Below are positions 24,261 to 34,950 of a stretch of DNA of 64,000 nucleotides, one piece after another. The position numbers were made by a program, and so were the translations under genes. Source of the DNA: Sternotherus odoratus (Eukaryota; Chordata; Testudines; Kinosternidae); the NCBI GenBank assembly GCA_032164245.1, contig JAVMKO010000001.1:17707603-17771602 (forward strand). Direction: 5' to 3'. The notes under the pieces were generated by a model. The model did no database searches and was not told the DNA's origin. It saw nothing but the letters and a program-made list of their open reading frames with translations. How positions within the stretch are numbered: position 1 is the first letter of the stretch; every line of letters begins with the position of its first letter.

Positions 24261-24602
24261 CAGTGGTCCCCAACCCCCGGTCCGCGGCCCGGTACCGGTC
24301 CGTGGAGCAATTGGTACCGGGCCGCGGCCGCCTTACCCTTTGTATCAGCCGCTGTGGTTTCCGCATCGGCCGTGCCAGTTCCTGGTTTCCGTTTCCGGCG
24401 GCTTTTCGGCAGACATACAGGAGTCCGGAGCGCTGTAGTGAAAAAAATAAAAGCGACACGCATGTTGCTTTAAATCGGCGGCTTTTCGGCGGACATAAGG
24501 CTCAGCCGCGCCGCGGGAAAAAATAAAAAAACCTCCCGGTCCGCAAGCATTGACTGCGCCGCGTTGACCGGTCCGCGGAGATAAAAAGGTTGGGGACCAC
24601 TG
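24261..24602. mobile_element. hAT MITE with perfect 8-bp duplication
   Basis: Inverted ends cagtggtccccaaccc and ggttggggaccactg are flanked by gtctaagg at 24253-24260 and 24603-24610, a perfect 8-bp duplication. The interior is GC-rich with a repeated block (cggcggcttttcggc near 24398 and 24477) and two A-rich aaaaaaataaaa tracts. It is non-coding; the overlapping frames of 70-95 codons on both strands are by-products of base composition. Confidence 0.9.
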
Positions 24603-24610
24603 GTCTAAGG

Positions 24611-25933
24611 TATAACACACCTGACAGGACACGAACCGGAGCAGCTGTCAATTAACCTTAACAGCAGTATATAGATAGAAACACAGCACAAATTGTAGCG
24701 TATGTGTGTATACTACCCATTTTATGGACTCTGTTTCTGCAAGTGGAAAGGAGACCCAACATAGTAAATGATGCCGCCATTTCTGTGCATCTCAAACCAC
24801 CCCCTTTGTGCAAATGTCGAGCCATGTAAACCACCCCTCTGTGTCAATGGCATGTAAACCTTCTTGACTGCAGCCAATCAAATTTTGGTTGAACAATTAA
24901 TCTTCAGGTGGCTACAGAATAAGAAGCATTGCAAATCCTCAACTAGCACACCCCCCTGAAGGGAAAAGCCCATGTGTCAGATTTATGGCACTAGTCTAAC
25001 TGCCTAGAGGAGCTCTTATTGAGAGATTGCCAGTAGGGCCCACCTGCAGTTTGTCTGGCCAAATAAATATGGTTCAGTCTTATACTGTAACTCCTCACTT
25101 AAAGTCGTCCTGGCTAAGGTTGTTTTGTTGTTACGTTGCTGATCAATTAGGGAACATGCTCGTTTAAAGTTCCTGCTTTGTCCACTGCTTGCAGGCAGAG
25201 CAGCCCATTGCTGCAAGCTGGTGGGGACTTGGGACCAGGGTGGATCAGCAGCCACTCATTAGCTCCCCGGTCCCCTAAGTTCCCTGTGCGGCAGCTGCAC
25301 AGCTGGCTATCAATTGCCAGCAGTTCAGATGTCCCTCCCCTGACTGCCATGTTCTGTTCCTGCCCTCTGCCTTGGAGCTTCTCCCAAGAGCCTCTTGCTT
25401 GCTGTGTCAGGGGCAGGGGAAACTAGGGGTGCTAATGCCAGGGTGTTGCCCGGCTCCTGCACCCTGCTTACTCCTTCTCCATAGAGCAGGGGGTGGGGAG
25501 CACGAGAGGGCTCAGGACAGAGGGAGCTTGCTGGCCACAGCTGCTGTCTCAACTTCCTGATTTACTTAAAAAGGCAAGGTACTTAGAGTGGGGTCAGCGT
25601 ACTTAAAGGGGCAATGACCATCTCTCTCCCTCTCCCACACACACGGTGTGTGTCTCTGTCTCTACCTGCCATGCTGTCTCCCCTCCTTCCATTTGTGAGG
25701 CCTTGTAGAGCATGAGCTACATTAACAACAATGTGTTAACCCTTGGGGGCTCAGCCAAATGCTAGTTTATTGTTTAGCAGTAAGGTGTTCCTTGGGAAAT
25801 ATCCCACCCTCTTCCACACTCGACTCCACCACCTCAACCAAGCTTCACGGTCATCATTGCTGTGTACAGTGTAAATTGTTCATTTAAAACTTGTATACTG
25901 TGTGTGTGTGTGTGTGTGTGTGTATCTATATTA
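24611..25933. other. Non-coding DNA with TG microsatellite
   Basis: (TG)n at 25899-25923. Short GC-rich frames at 25178-25560 have no family resemblance. Confidence 0.5.
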
Positions 25934-26206
25934 TGGCAGGGTGCTGGCCAGGAGTGCCTGAACCAACCCTGCTGGCCCTTTAAGAGGAAAAAAACCTCTG
26001 AAAGCCTCCCGTTGCAGTAGAGCTAAGGCTAGGAGCCTATAAGAGCTGACTACTTCCTGAGACCAGCCAGGTTGAGGGCTGGGGCTCAGCTAAACTGTGT
26101 AGAGTGGTGGGGTTTGCACTAAGCTGCACTGTGAATAAAGAGCACTGTGAGTCACAGAAGAGTCTCCTGCCTGTTTGTGACGTGGGGGAAGAGCGGATCT
26201 CCTACA
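25934..26206 (+). mobile_element. Probable LTR (TG...CA)
   Basis: It starts tggcagggtgctggcc and ends gcggatctcctaca. It contains a TATA-like ctataagagctg at about 26037 and a polyadenylation signal aataaa at 26133-26138 followed by a GT-rich stretch, the U3-R-U5 order of a solo LTR. No clear flanking duplication is seen, so it may be truncated. Confidence 0.5.
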
Positions 26207-26749
26207 ATATATATAGATATATACATAATTATATAACTCTCTCTAGTTTTTTGTCTTGTGAAAACAATTTCCCTGGACCCTAACCCTCCTCCCCCCTCCA
26301 TGTACATGAATTCTTATGGGGAAATTGGATTTGGAATATAACTACAACATTAAGCGAGGCGTTACTGTACTTCTTAGTGGGGGCTAAATTTCCTAATTTA
26401 GTGGGCTGGGGCAGAATTAAATTTCCTGACTAGAGGAATGTTGCCACCTGGCAGTGTTTTACAGCTTGATGGTTCTAATTTTGCAATTAGTTCTTGCAAA
26501 TAGAGTTTTGTAAGCTCTTTTCAAATGGTCTAGCTCAAACTAATCACGGGTCTTTCTCTTTCGTTAAGGAACACAATCTACATTTCTTAGAATTGCCAGG
26601 ACTCTAAATAAGATAAAAACATAAATAACCTGCATATATCTTCTATGATATCTGTTATGATCTTCCTTTAATAATAATCACCCAGTTGCCTAGCACACAG
26701 CTCATTTTTTTCATATCTTAATTGGGCTAGATTGTTGCCATCCCTTACA
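26207..26749. other. Unassigned non-coding DNA
   Basis: Short (TA) tract near 26208-26240; otherwise nothing recognised. Confidence 0.45.
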
Positions 26750-27487
26750 TGGCAACAGCCCCAAATGTCTTGCTCCGGCTGGGGAGGCTTGCCACAGCTC
26801 CTCCCCCGCAGTCTCAGTGTGCCGCTCGGGCAGCGCTCTGGCCTGTAGCTCCTGTTGGCCGCTTTGGAGGCGCTGCACACTTCTGCGGGACAGCAAGTCT
26901 AGCTCTCATGGGTTGCACAGAGCCAAACATGCTGTGCAGCGTGGTAAGGGGGCCGGGGCTGGGGGTTGGATAAGAGGCAGGGGATCCTAGGGGGCAGTCA
27001 GCAGGGACAGGGAGCAGGGGGCAGTTGGATGGGGCGGAGGTTCTGGGGGGGGGGCGGTCAGGGGATGGGGAATGGCGGGGGTGACATAGGGCATGGGAGT
27101 CCCAGGAGTCTCTCAGGGAGCAGGGAGGGGTGGATAGGAGTGGAGGCAGTCAGGGGACAGGGAGCAGGGGGGACAGGTAGGGGGCGGAGTCTTGGGGGGG
27201 CAGTTAGAGTGGAGGGCTCTCGGGAGTGGGCGGTCAGGGGACAAGGAGCAGGGGTTTAGATAGGGGGGTGGGATCCCGGGGTGTGGATAGGAGTGGGGGG
27301 TCTCTGGAGGGGACGGGCAGGGGACAAGGAGCAGGGGGGTTGGATGGGTTGGTGTTCTGAGGGAGGCAGTTAGGGGACAGGAAGCAGGGCCAGGCTGTTT
27401 GGGGAGGCACAACCTTCCCCACCCACCCCTCCATACAATTTTGGAACCCTGATGTGGCCCTCGGGCCAAAAAGTTTGCCCACCCCTG
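26750..27487 (-). mobile_element. GC-rich hAT-like element with G-rich array
   Basis: The right end (ctcgggccaaaaagtttgcc then cacccctg) is a hAT-type terminus of the form CAGGGGTGGGCAAAC on the minus strand. Leftward lies a long degenerate tandem array of ggggcagtcaggggacaggg-type units (26950-27400). Near 26930 is catgctgtgcagcgtggtaa. The left terminus is not identifiable, so it is truncated or its edge is decayed. The same family recurs at 36300-36724. Confidence 0.65.
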
Positions 27488-27899
27488 GCATAGGGGCAGC
27501 CAAACAGCTCCGCACGCTGCTCCCTGCAGCTTTCATGGGCTGGGAACCGTAGTCCATGGGAGCTGCCGGGGCGGCGCTTGCGGACAGGGTGGCACACAGA
27601 GCTGCCTGGCTGTGCCTTCGTGTAGAAGCCAGAGGGGGGACTTGCCAGTGCTTCTGGGAGCTGCTTGAGGTAAGCACCACCCAGAGCCTGTACCCCTGGC
27701 CCCCTCGTGCCCTCGACCCCCCTTCACTTCCTCTGAATCCCTTGGTCCCAGCCTGGAGTACCTCATGCACTGCCAGCCCCTCATCCCCAGCCAGAGCCAT
27801 CACCCCCCTCCAATCCCCAATTTTGTGAGCATTCATGGCCCGCCATACAATTTTCATACCCAAAAGCGGCCCTCGGGCCAAAACGTTTGCCCACCCCTG
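27488..27899 (-). mobile_element. Second hAT-like element, related terminus
   Basis: The right end ctcgggccaaaacgtttgcc then cacccctg (to 27899) is nearly the same terminus as the one ending at 27487, but the interior differs: cccattgg-type GC-rich DNA, ccgccatacaattttc near 27840. It abuts the previous element, so the two may be nested or a tandem insertion. Confidence 0.6.
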
Positions 27900-28429
27900 A
27901 TCTACATTAAGGAAGGTATGGCAGCAAAATTAAACTGTAAAAAAGGAGTATATGAAAGGATTCTCTAAGTTCACTCAGAAAAATTCAAGTTAAGGGTAAA
28001 ACAGGGCTGCTAATAAAGGAGCAAGGGGAACTGGTAAGTCATGATTGTACAGTGGGAAAACTTTTAACCATCTTTGTTCATCTCTTTCAGTAAGAAGGAT
28101 AAAAACAAACAAATCAAAGAGCAAGGACAGTATTAGCAGCAATACTCTGACTCCTGAAACAAGAGACGAACAAAGAGATGATGAAAGACTCTCTCAGAAA
28201 ATTAAATACATAGTTCAGTATCATATATCTTAATGTTTCAAGTTTCCTTTGTTTGGCGGTGGATGAATGGGAAAGCTGAATAGCCAGGTTTCATGGGCCA
28301 AGAGCCCTGTACCTAAGCCAAGGATATGTTAAAGATCCCTGTGTTGGCCATGTAGCTATCAAACCCCTCATCCCCCAGGGAGGCGTAACCAAGCTTCAGT
28401 TAACCAGGGTACTGTTTGTAAATGTGCAG
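27900..28429. other. Unassigned non-coding DNA
   Basis: No signature recognised. Confidence 0.45.
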
Positions 28430-28690
28430 GCGGGACTGGATAAAATGCCTTTGAGAGCTCTAAAGAAGCCTCAGAACTTCTGAAAATGATCTGCTATAAA
28501 TCACGTGTGTCAAGGGAGGTACTTGAGAACTGGAAAAGGCATTTAGTAAGAAGGAAAGATAACTTAGGAAGCTATCAGCCAATTAGTCTCTGTTCTGGGT
28601 GAAGAATTCAAACATAGCTGGGAGTCATCATGAAATATTTTGGATAGAAGCATACAACTGATAAAAAAGCATTAACGAAAGACATTCATC
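28430..28690 (+). mobile_element. CR1-like RT fragment
   Basis: A broken frame reads SREVLENWKR-like then RRKDNLGSYQPISLCS, matching the CR1-type RT segment that joins the ENW block and the NYRPISL block. Stops and indels are present; limits are approximate. Confidence 0.55.
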
Positions 28691-28956
28691 ATCATCATAA
28701 CTACTGTGGGGTAAGGGGTGGTTCTTAACATGGTGGGTATTGCTTTTGCACACAGCATTGTTCAGTTTTGTTACATAATGTTTCTCGGACTGTGGTCCAG
28801 TGCTCCATAGAACTTATTATCATAAGAAAAACAAGAACAGTCTGTGGCCAGAATGTTTCCAGTCTATAAGCTGCTTAGCCAGGGAAGACATTCAGGGAAG
28901 ACTTCAGAAGCCCTGGTCAAACCAGAGGAGGACATAACTCCCACCACCTCTTCTTA
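28691..28956. other. Unassigned non-coding DNA
   Basis: tttctcggactgtggtcca near 28782 vaguely resembles a hAT terminus, but no partner end was found. Confidence 0.4.
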
Positions 28957-29238
28957 GGCTTGGGCTACACTGGGGGTGGGGTTTTGAACTAAGATACGCA
29001 TCTTCAGTTACACTATTCACGTAGCTGAAGTCAAAGTACCTTAGTTCAACTTACCTGGCAGTCCCCATGGCGGTGGGTCGACTACGGCAGCTCCCCGTCG
29101 ACTCTGCTTCCTCCCACCGAGGTGGAGTACAGGCGTCGATTTCGGGAACGATTTATCACGTCTAGATGAGACACAATAAATCGATCCCTGAAACATCGAA
29201 CACTACCCACCAATCTGGCAGGTAGAATAGATGTATCC
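28957..29238. mobile_element. Harbinger-like MITE
   Basis: Left end ggcttgggctacactg and right end tagaatagatgtatcc match the two termini of the 2976-3252 element in reverse order. Flanking triplets are TTA (28954-28956) and TCA (29239-29241). The palindromic core is cgatttatcacgtc with gacacaataaatcgatccc. It is non-coding. Confidence 0.75.
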
Positions 29239-30460
29239 TCATTGTTGGCTTTTTTGAAGGAATTGTGGGAGGGTTCTAAATGAGGACAGGGTGTGGATTT
29301 GGCAAATTGAGAAGGTATTTAATTACTAAAGCGACGCATGGGCAATAGGAAAAAGAAATGACTGGGGTGATGAGGCCAGCCCCATGGGCCCTTCCTGATA
29401 ATCTGCAGAATTAAACTTTTAAAGACTCAAACAGTAGGTTTGGGCATGTAGATGGATTCATGAGGTCTCTGGTAAAGTGGTCCAAAGAATGATGTTTCAC
29501 CAATGAAATGCATATTGGACCTGACACACACCCTTAAGAAAACCTGGGAGAGATATTGCAAGGACTGCAATTGAATTGACTGGACATAGCTGACTGCATT
29601 TTATAAATATTTAGTGATGTTTTAATGCTTTACCTTAAGCAAACCCTCTCTAGAATTTAGTTAACTCACTGTACCTGAGATGATCAAAATGAATCCATAT
29701 GACTGCCACGAACTTTAGATTTTTAAACAGGAGGCAGCCTTCCATTGTGAAAGGAGGAGAACTGATGGAAAAATACTGCTTTCACATAGCTTGCCTTTAG
29801 CCTGTGGAACTCATTGTCATTCATATCATTCAAGCCAACAACTTAATAAGCAGTCCTTCAGAAAAGGACTGGATAGTTATCCATAGAACAATCTCTTCAG
29901 ACCCATGTCCTTAGGAAAAAACTTGATTTCAGCTCTACTCCTGAGAAGAAGAAGATAGTGAAGGGTAGTACCTGGGGTCTACCCTGTTAGGAATGGATCT
30001 GCTGTTTTCTAATGTCATGCTGTTTACCCTATGTAAGGTAGTCTACCCTATGGGACCAACCCCAACTAAATCGTCCCAGCCACGGCTTGTCAAGCCTGAC
30101 CTTAAAAAAAAAAAAACTCTATGGAAGGAGCTTGAACTCTTCTTGAACAGTGGCTAATCATAGCAAAGGTATAGTGTGGTTTGGTGCTCAGCTTCCCAAA
30201 GGGATGTGGTATTGCCCACCCCATGCATTTAAAAATTGTGATTCTGGCTTAAAAATCATGAGATCTTTAAGAAGAATAGCTCCTGGGGTTATTGTGTTCT
30301 TTGTTCCCTGGTGTCATAGCCTTTAGGACACTTTCAAACTTTTCTCTGCAGCCATGAGGACTAGAATGTTTTTAAAATGAAGCTGAAATTCTCATGGAAT
30401 AACCCGAGTTGATGGAATAACCTTGGGTTCAAGGAAAGCACCAAATATTGTGACTCTCAT
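29239..30460 (+). other. Non-coding DNA with CR1/L3-like 3'UTR traces
   Basis: 29690-29900 (tgcctttagcctgtggaact, gaaaaggactggatagtt) resembles LINE 3'UTR wording of the CR1/L3 group. 30230-30445 holds an old repeat with atcatgagatctttaa, related in style to 37755-37860, 45955-46140 and 49510-49790. There is an A12 run at 30104. Confidence 0.4.
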
Positions 30461-30464
30461 GATG

Positions 30465-30550
30465 AACATAAGAAGGGCCATATTGTGTTAGACGAATGGT
30501 TCATCTAGCCCAGCATCCTGTCTTCAGATAGTGGCTGGTGTGAGAACTGG
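30465..30550 (-). mobile_element. CR1-like 3' tail fragment
   Basis: gaacataagaagggccatat, then cccagcatcctgtcttcaga, is the same family as 59891-60066, in the minus orientation. Confidence 0.6.
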
Positions 30551-30969
30551 CATGATTGTGTAACTGAGAGCCAAGTCAAAAAACAGTTTTTGTCTTGCAA
30601 AATTTCAAATGCTTTCAATTTTTGTGGTGAAAACAAAATGAACAAAAAAAGAAATTCAGTTTTTCATGGTTTCTCTTTTACAATCCCCTTCCCAAAACTC
30701 TCCCCCAAAAACAAGACCAAAAACCCTGAAAACAAAGCCAGAAACATTTCAAGGAAAACAAACATTTTACACACCCACACCATTTTTCATCAAATGGTTT
30801 CTAAGTGAACAATGTTAACCATATCTAATAACTGATATTCTATGCTTGTATTTTATACACAGACACACACAGAAGCCATTTTTCATCAAATACTTTCCAA
30901 GTGAACAATGTTGACCATATCTAATAACTGATATTTTATGCTTGTATTTTATAGACTAACAGTGGAAAT
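30551..30969. repeat. Local tandem duplication
   Basis: A segment of about 70 bp reading catttttcatcaaatggttt through aactgatattctatgcttgt (30780-30857) is repeated at 30878-30951 with small changes, separated by an acacaca tract. The rest is unassigned, A-rich. Confidence 0.7.
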
Positions 30970-31109
30970 TAAGGCTGTCAAGTGATTTAAAAAAAATTGG
31001 CTGGCAATGGTGAACTGTAGCCACTGGGAGATGCGGTCAATGTAAACAAACTCTTTCACGGCCCATCAGCGAATTACCCTGACAGGCTGCTTGCGACCTG
31101 CAGGTTGCC

Positions 31110-31358
31110 TGCCACTGATTTATATAGAGGCAATATAATATTTTCTGTCTTATAATTTATCCCTTTCTCAGTGATTCCCAACATTCTGTTTGCTTTTTTG
31201 ACTGCCACTGCACATTGAGTGAATGTTTTCAGAGAGCTATCCATAATCACTCCAAGATCTCCATCTTGAGTAGTAACAGGCAATTTAGACCCCATCTTTT
31301 TGTACATATAGTTGGGATTATGTTTTCCAATGTGCATTATTTTACATATGTCACCTCA
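31110..31358 (-). pseudogene. CR1 RT C-terminal fragment inside hAT
   Basis: The minus-strand frame reads MHIGKHNPNYMYKKMGSKL, then DLGVIMDSSLKTFTQCAVAV and KKANRMLGITEKGINYKTE, typical of the region downstream of the CR1 RT palm. It is truncated at both sides. Confidence 0.8.
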
Positions 31359-31816
31359 TGCTTCAACCACCATTCCAAAGGACATGTGTCCATGCTGATG
31401 ATGAGTTCTGCTCCATAGTGATCCAAAGTAGAGTGGACTGTCAAATGTTCATTTCCATCATCTGAGTCAAATGCCACCAGCAGATGGTTGATTTAAAAAA
31501 GTGGTTTGGGTTCTGTAGTTTCCCCATTGGAGTGTTGCTCTTTTAAGCCTTCTGAAAGTATGCTCCACACTTCATCCTTCTCCAATTTAGGATGGCTCTG
31601 CAGATTCTTAATCTTCAGGTCGAGTGTTGTAGCTATTTTTAGAAATCTCACATTGGTATCTTCTTTGTGTTTTGTCAAATCTGCAGTGAAAGTGTTCTTA
31701 AAATGAACAACTTGTGCTGGGTTATCAACTGAGACAGCTATAATATGAAGTATATGGCAGAATGCAGGTAAAACAGAACAAGAGACATACAATTCTCCCC
31801 CAAGGAGTTCAGTCAT
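31345..31816 (-). pseudogene. hAT transposase fragment (ZBED-type), minus strand
   Basis: The open piece 31493-31816 starts MTELLGGELYVSCSVLPAF and includes HFKNTFTADLTKHKEDTNVR and LKIATTLDLKIKNLQSHPK. It continues past a stop as DHYGAELIISMDTCPLEWW near 31345-31420. This resembles the middle and C-terminal (dimerisation side) part of ZBED-like hAT transposases. Start and end are truncated and there is at least one stop. Related sequence appears in the opposite orientation from 31858. Confidence 0.65.
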
Positions 31817-31857
31817 GCATAATTAATTTAATTAATGCATAATTTTTTTAATGAGCA

Positions 31858-32035
31858 TTATCCACATGGAAGCATGTCCTCTGGAATGGTGGCAGAAGCA
31901 TGAAAGGGCATAAGAATGTTTAGCATATCTGACACGTAAATACCTTGTAATGCCGGCTACAGAAGTGCCATGCGAATGCCTGTTCTCACTTTCAGGTAGC
32001 ATTATCTCCCGTAAATGTAAACAAATTTGTTTGTC
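31858..32035 (+). pseudogene. hAT transposase C-terminal fragment, plus strand
   Basis: It reads CPLEWWQKHE, then with indels RKYLVMPATEVPCECLFS, the conserved hAT C-terminal block (L-x-x-PA-x-x-x-P-x-ER-x-FS style). The CPLEWW part duplicates, in inverted orientation, the end of the minus-strand fragment. Confidence 0.65.
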
Positions 32036-32444
32036 TTAGCAATTGCCCGAAGAAGAATTAGGACTGAGTGGACTTGTAGGCACTTAAATTTTACATTGTT
32101 TTGTTTTTGAGTGCAGTTATGTAATGGAAAAAAATCTACATTTGTAAGTTACACTTTCATGATAAAGAGATTGCACTATGGTACTTGTCTGAGATGAATT
32201 AAAATACTATTTCTTTTATTTTTAAAATGCAAATATTTGTAATAAAATAATAATATAAAGTAAGCATGTTACACTTTGTATCCTGTGTTAGAAATAAATG
32301 TATTTGAACATGTAGAAAAACATCCAAAATATGAAATAAATTTTAGTTGGTGTTCTAGTGTTTAACAGTGTGATTAATCGCAATTAATTTTTTTGAGTTA
32401 ATCGCATGAGTTAACTGCGATTAATCAATAGCCATAGTGGAAAT

Positions 32445-34870
32445 TGTAGATAAAAAGCAATCATTCTGTAAAAATACATGCAAAAAGAATATATCAAGAT
32501 GCTCAATGATTTGGCACATAATGGGATGCTTTTGTATTACATGGAACTTAGCCATCATTTTTGAGAAATGTTGTTAGCTTCACAAATACGGGGGTTCAGG
32601 GAAGGAGTTTTTTCTCAGTTAGTTTTCACTTTTTTTTGGTCATAAACCCAGTAATTTTTTCCACAAGGACCAGCATTCATGTAACGATGGAAAATTTGGA
32701 AATGCTCATGAAAAAGAGAAGTCTGAGCAGAGGTCTAAATAGCTAATCCTCTTGAGTTCTGAACTGGACTCTGGCATTTTCTCTCTGTGGCCTGGAGCAA
32801 GCTATTTAATCTCCCAGCCTCAGAATTCCTATCTGTAACACAGGATCATACTTATATACCTCCCAGTTCTATACTGGAGATTAATTAGAACATGTTTATA
32901 AAAGGCATTGAAGATGTACAAACCTAAGTAGTATTGGCAGACATTTCTTGCTGCAATGACTCAGGAAATCTATTTTCTTAAAATTCGAAGCAATTTCCAG
33001 ACTGTGTGTGGCTCCACTGAGGCAGCAATCTATTTTGGTGTCATTTTTCTGAAAGTAGATTGAATTGTCATCATGGAGAAATCTAAATCTCCCACAGTAA
33101 ATGATTGTGCTTTACTCTCTCTCTTGTTCTCTACAGCCCCTTAAAGGATTTCTCATTGTGCAACTCTCATAATCCCACTACTCCCAGCTCTAGTGGGGTG
33201 ATCATTCCAATGAGTACAATAGAGAACAGAGTAATCTAGCCCAACTAGGTAGTTACTGAAAAGCATTGCCATCTGCTGGTTGTTCATTAGTCTGTGTGAA
33301 ACTAATGGACTCTGTCCAGACCAGAGAGTCTGCACTAGAGTAGCCACCAGTAAAATTGGTGCCAGTTGTCAGCGCTCTCAGTAGAGGCCAAGAAGTAATG
33401 CGCATCGTGACTGAAATGTCCTCTCACCAGCAGAAATTGTCCTGCTATCTCATGGTTCTTCTGTTATATTACTGGTTCATTGTGTGGGAGATTCGCAATA
33501 TTGCCTTCCATGCAAGGTTTCAGGTATAGATAAAAGGAAGCCTTCATTTTCTGGGTCTGCCAATCCACCTCTTCCATAATGCTAAATTTATACAGACAGA
33601 AATACAGGAGTGTAGAGAAGTGCTTTTGGTGCTTACAGTTGCAGGTAACATACTGAACATTGGACTCTGTAGTAAAAGAAGTGTTCATTAATGTTTGAAA
33701 AGTTGTATAATTCATATCCTGTTCCGATTGCAATCTTAGGCCCCAGTGATGCAAGTAGAAGTCAGTGGCTCCCATTTGCATGTGGACTATGGGCTAGCTT
33801 ATCTGTTTGCAGGTTCAGGGTCTGAGACAATATTTGTAGAAAATCTTTGCACCTTCTATGCAGTGTTTTAGATCCTGCAAGTTAACGTTGTGGCTGTCTG
33901 AAGTCTAAGTGATGTCCAGTATTGACTAGTACAGAGCAAACATCATATGGTAAGATTCCGATGGAGTCATTTGTTAATGGCACTGTTATTTTGCTTGGAG
34001 ATACAAGTTTCTGGCATGATGCATAGAGTTTTGCTAACAAAAAATCTGAGTCTCTGCCTAGTACTAAGAACACACCATTGACTAATATAACCTCAGCAAA
34101 TCCAACCATCAGCTCTTAATGTAGATAGTGCTTGAAAGCTTCAACATTGAAGGCCAAATTCTGACCCAGCTACACCCATGCAACTCTGTTGACTTTAATC
34201 AAAGTTTAGTCCCTGGTATTCATTTTTAGTCTAAGTATTCACATCTACCTTATTTTCGAAAGCAATAAGAAGTTTGAGTGTTGGGACATATTTTCCCTTT
34301 CATTTTAGAAGGCAAGAGTAGTATCATTCTCCTGCTCTCCTGGAGAACTATGTTGGGCAATTATGTAGCAACAGAGCAACAATATGGTCACCTCTGAGAG
34401 GACTACCCATCAATATTGGGTTGCATGTGCACAGATAGCAATCCTGTTTTTCCAAAGGTGACTGAGATTTCAAGCAGGAGAGAGCTGTATTACTTAGATT
34501 GCTGGCTCTTTGAGGCAAGGTCTGTGTTTTTGTTGTGTGTTTGTGCAGTGCCTACCACAATGGGCTCCTGGAATGACTGGACTTCTAGGTTCCTGTGTAA
34601 TATGTGTCATTAATAATAATGTATGAATTTCAAAATCCAGCTCCTAGCCCTGTGGCAGGCTACAGGATCCCAAGGCAATCTTTTCCTAACCCATAGGAAC
34701 TGCCATTTACCATCTATAAGTGGGTGTCTGTGCAATAGAACTAAGTGGGAAATGGTTTTCCCATCTGATGAAACTTTCTGAGGTTTTAAAAAAAAATCTT
34801 ATTTTTTTCATTCTTGCCTCCCAAGATCATGGGAAGTCTGTTGCCATCAATGATAAAGGAAGAAGAGTAG
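32445..34870. other. Non-coding DNA
   Basis: 32765-32900 resembles MIR (ggcctggagcaagctattta, ccagcctcagaattcctatc). Otherwise no family or exon is recognised. Confidence 0.45.
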
Positions 34871-34950
34871 CCTGGTGATTAGGGCACTCACCCTGGAATG
34901 TGGCAACTCTGGTTCATGGGCTTGGTCCGCCATCCTTCCACATCCGGTTG
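34871..34950 (+). repeat. tRNA-derived SINE-like fragment
   Basis: tagcctggtgattagggcac resembles a pol III A box region and ctctggttcatgggc a degenerate B box, about 30 bp apart. It is weak. Confidence 0.35.

Larger units (their letters stand above)
30970..32436. mobile_element. Composite hAT transposon with perfect 8-bp duplication
   Basis: The left end taaggctgtcaagtgattta and right end gcgattaatcaatagccata are diverged inverted repeats of a family whose termini are rich in gattaatcg. Direct repeats gtggaaat flank it exactly (30962-30969 and 32437-32444). Contents from left to right: a short fragment of another GC-rich MITE (about 30990-31110), a minus-strand CR1 fragment (about 31110-31358), a minus-strand hAT transposase fragment (about 31345-31816) and a plus-strand transposase C-terminal fragment (about 31858-32030), then AT-rich non-coding DNA. 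Confidence 0.8.

Noticed and set aside
26577..27907. atctacat on both sides of the two hAT-like elements, as a possible 8-bp duplication
   Set aside because: The left copy is not next to a hAT terminus, so the match is probably chance.
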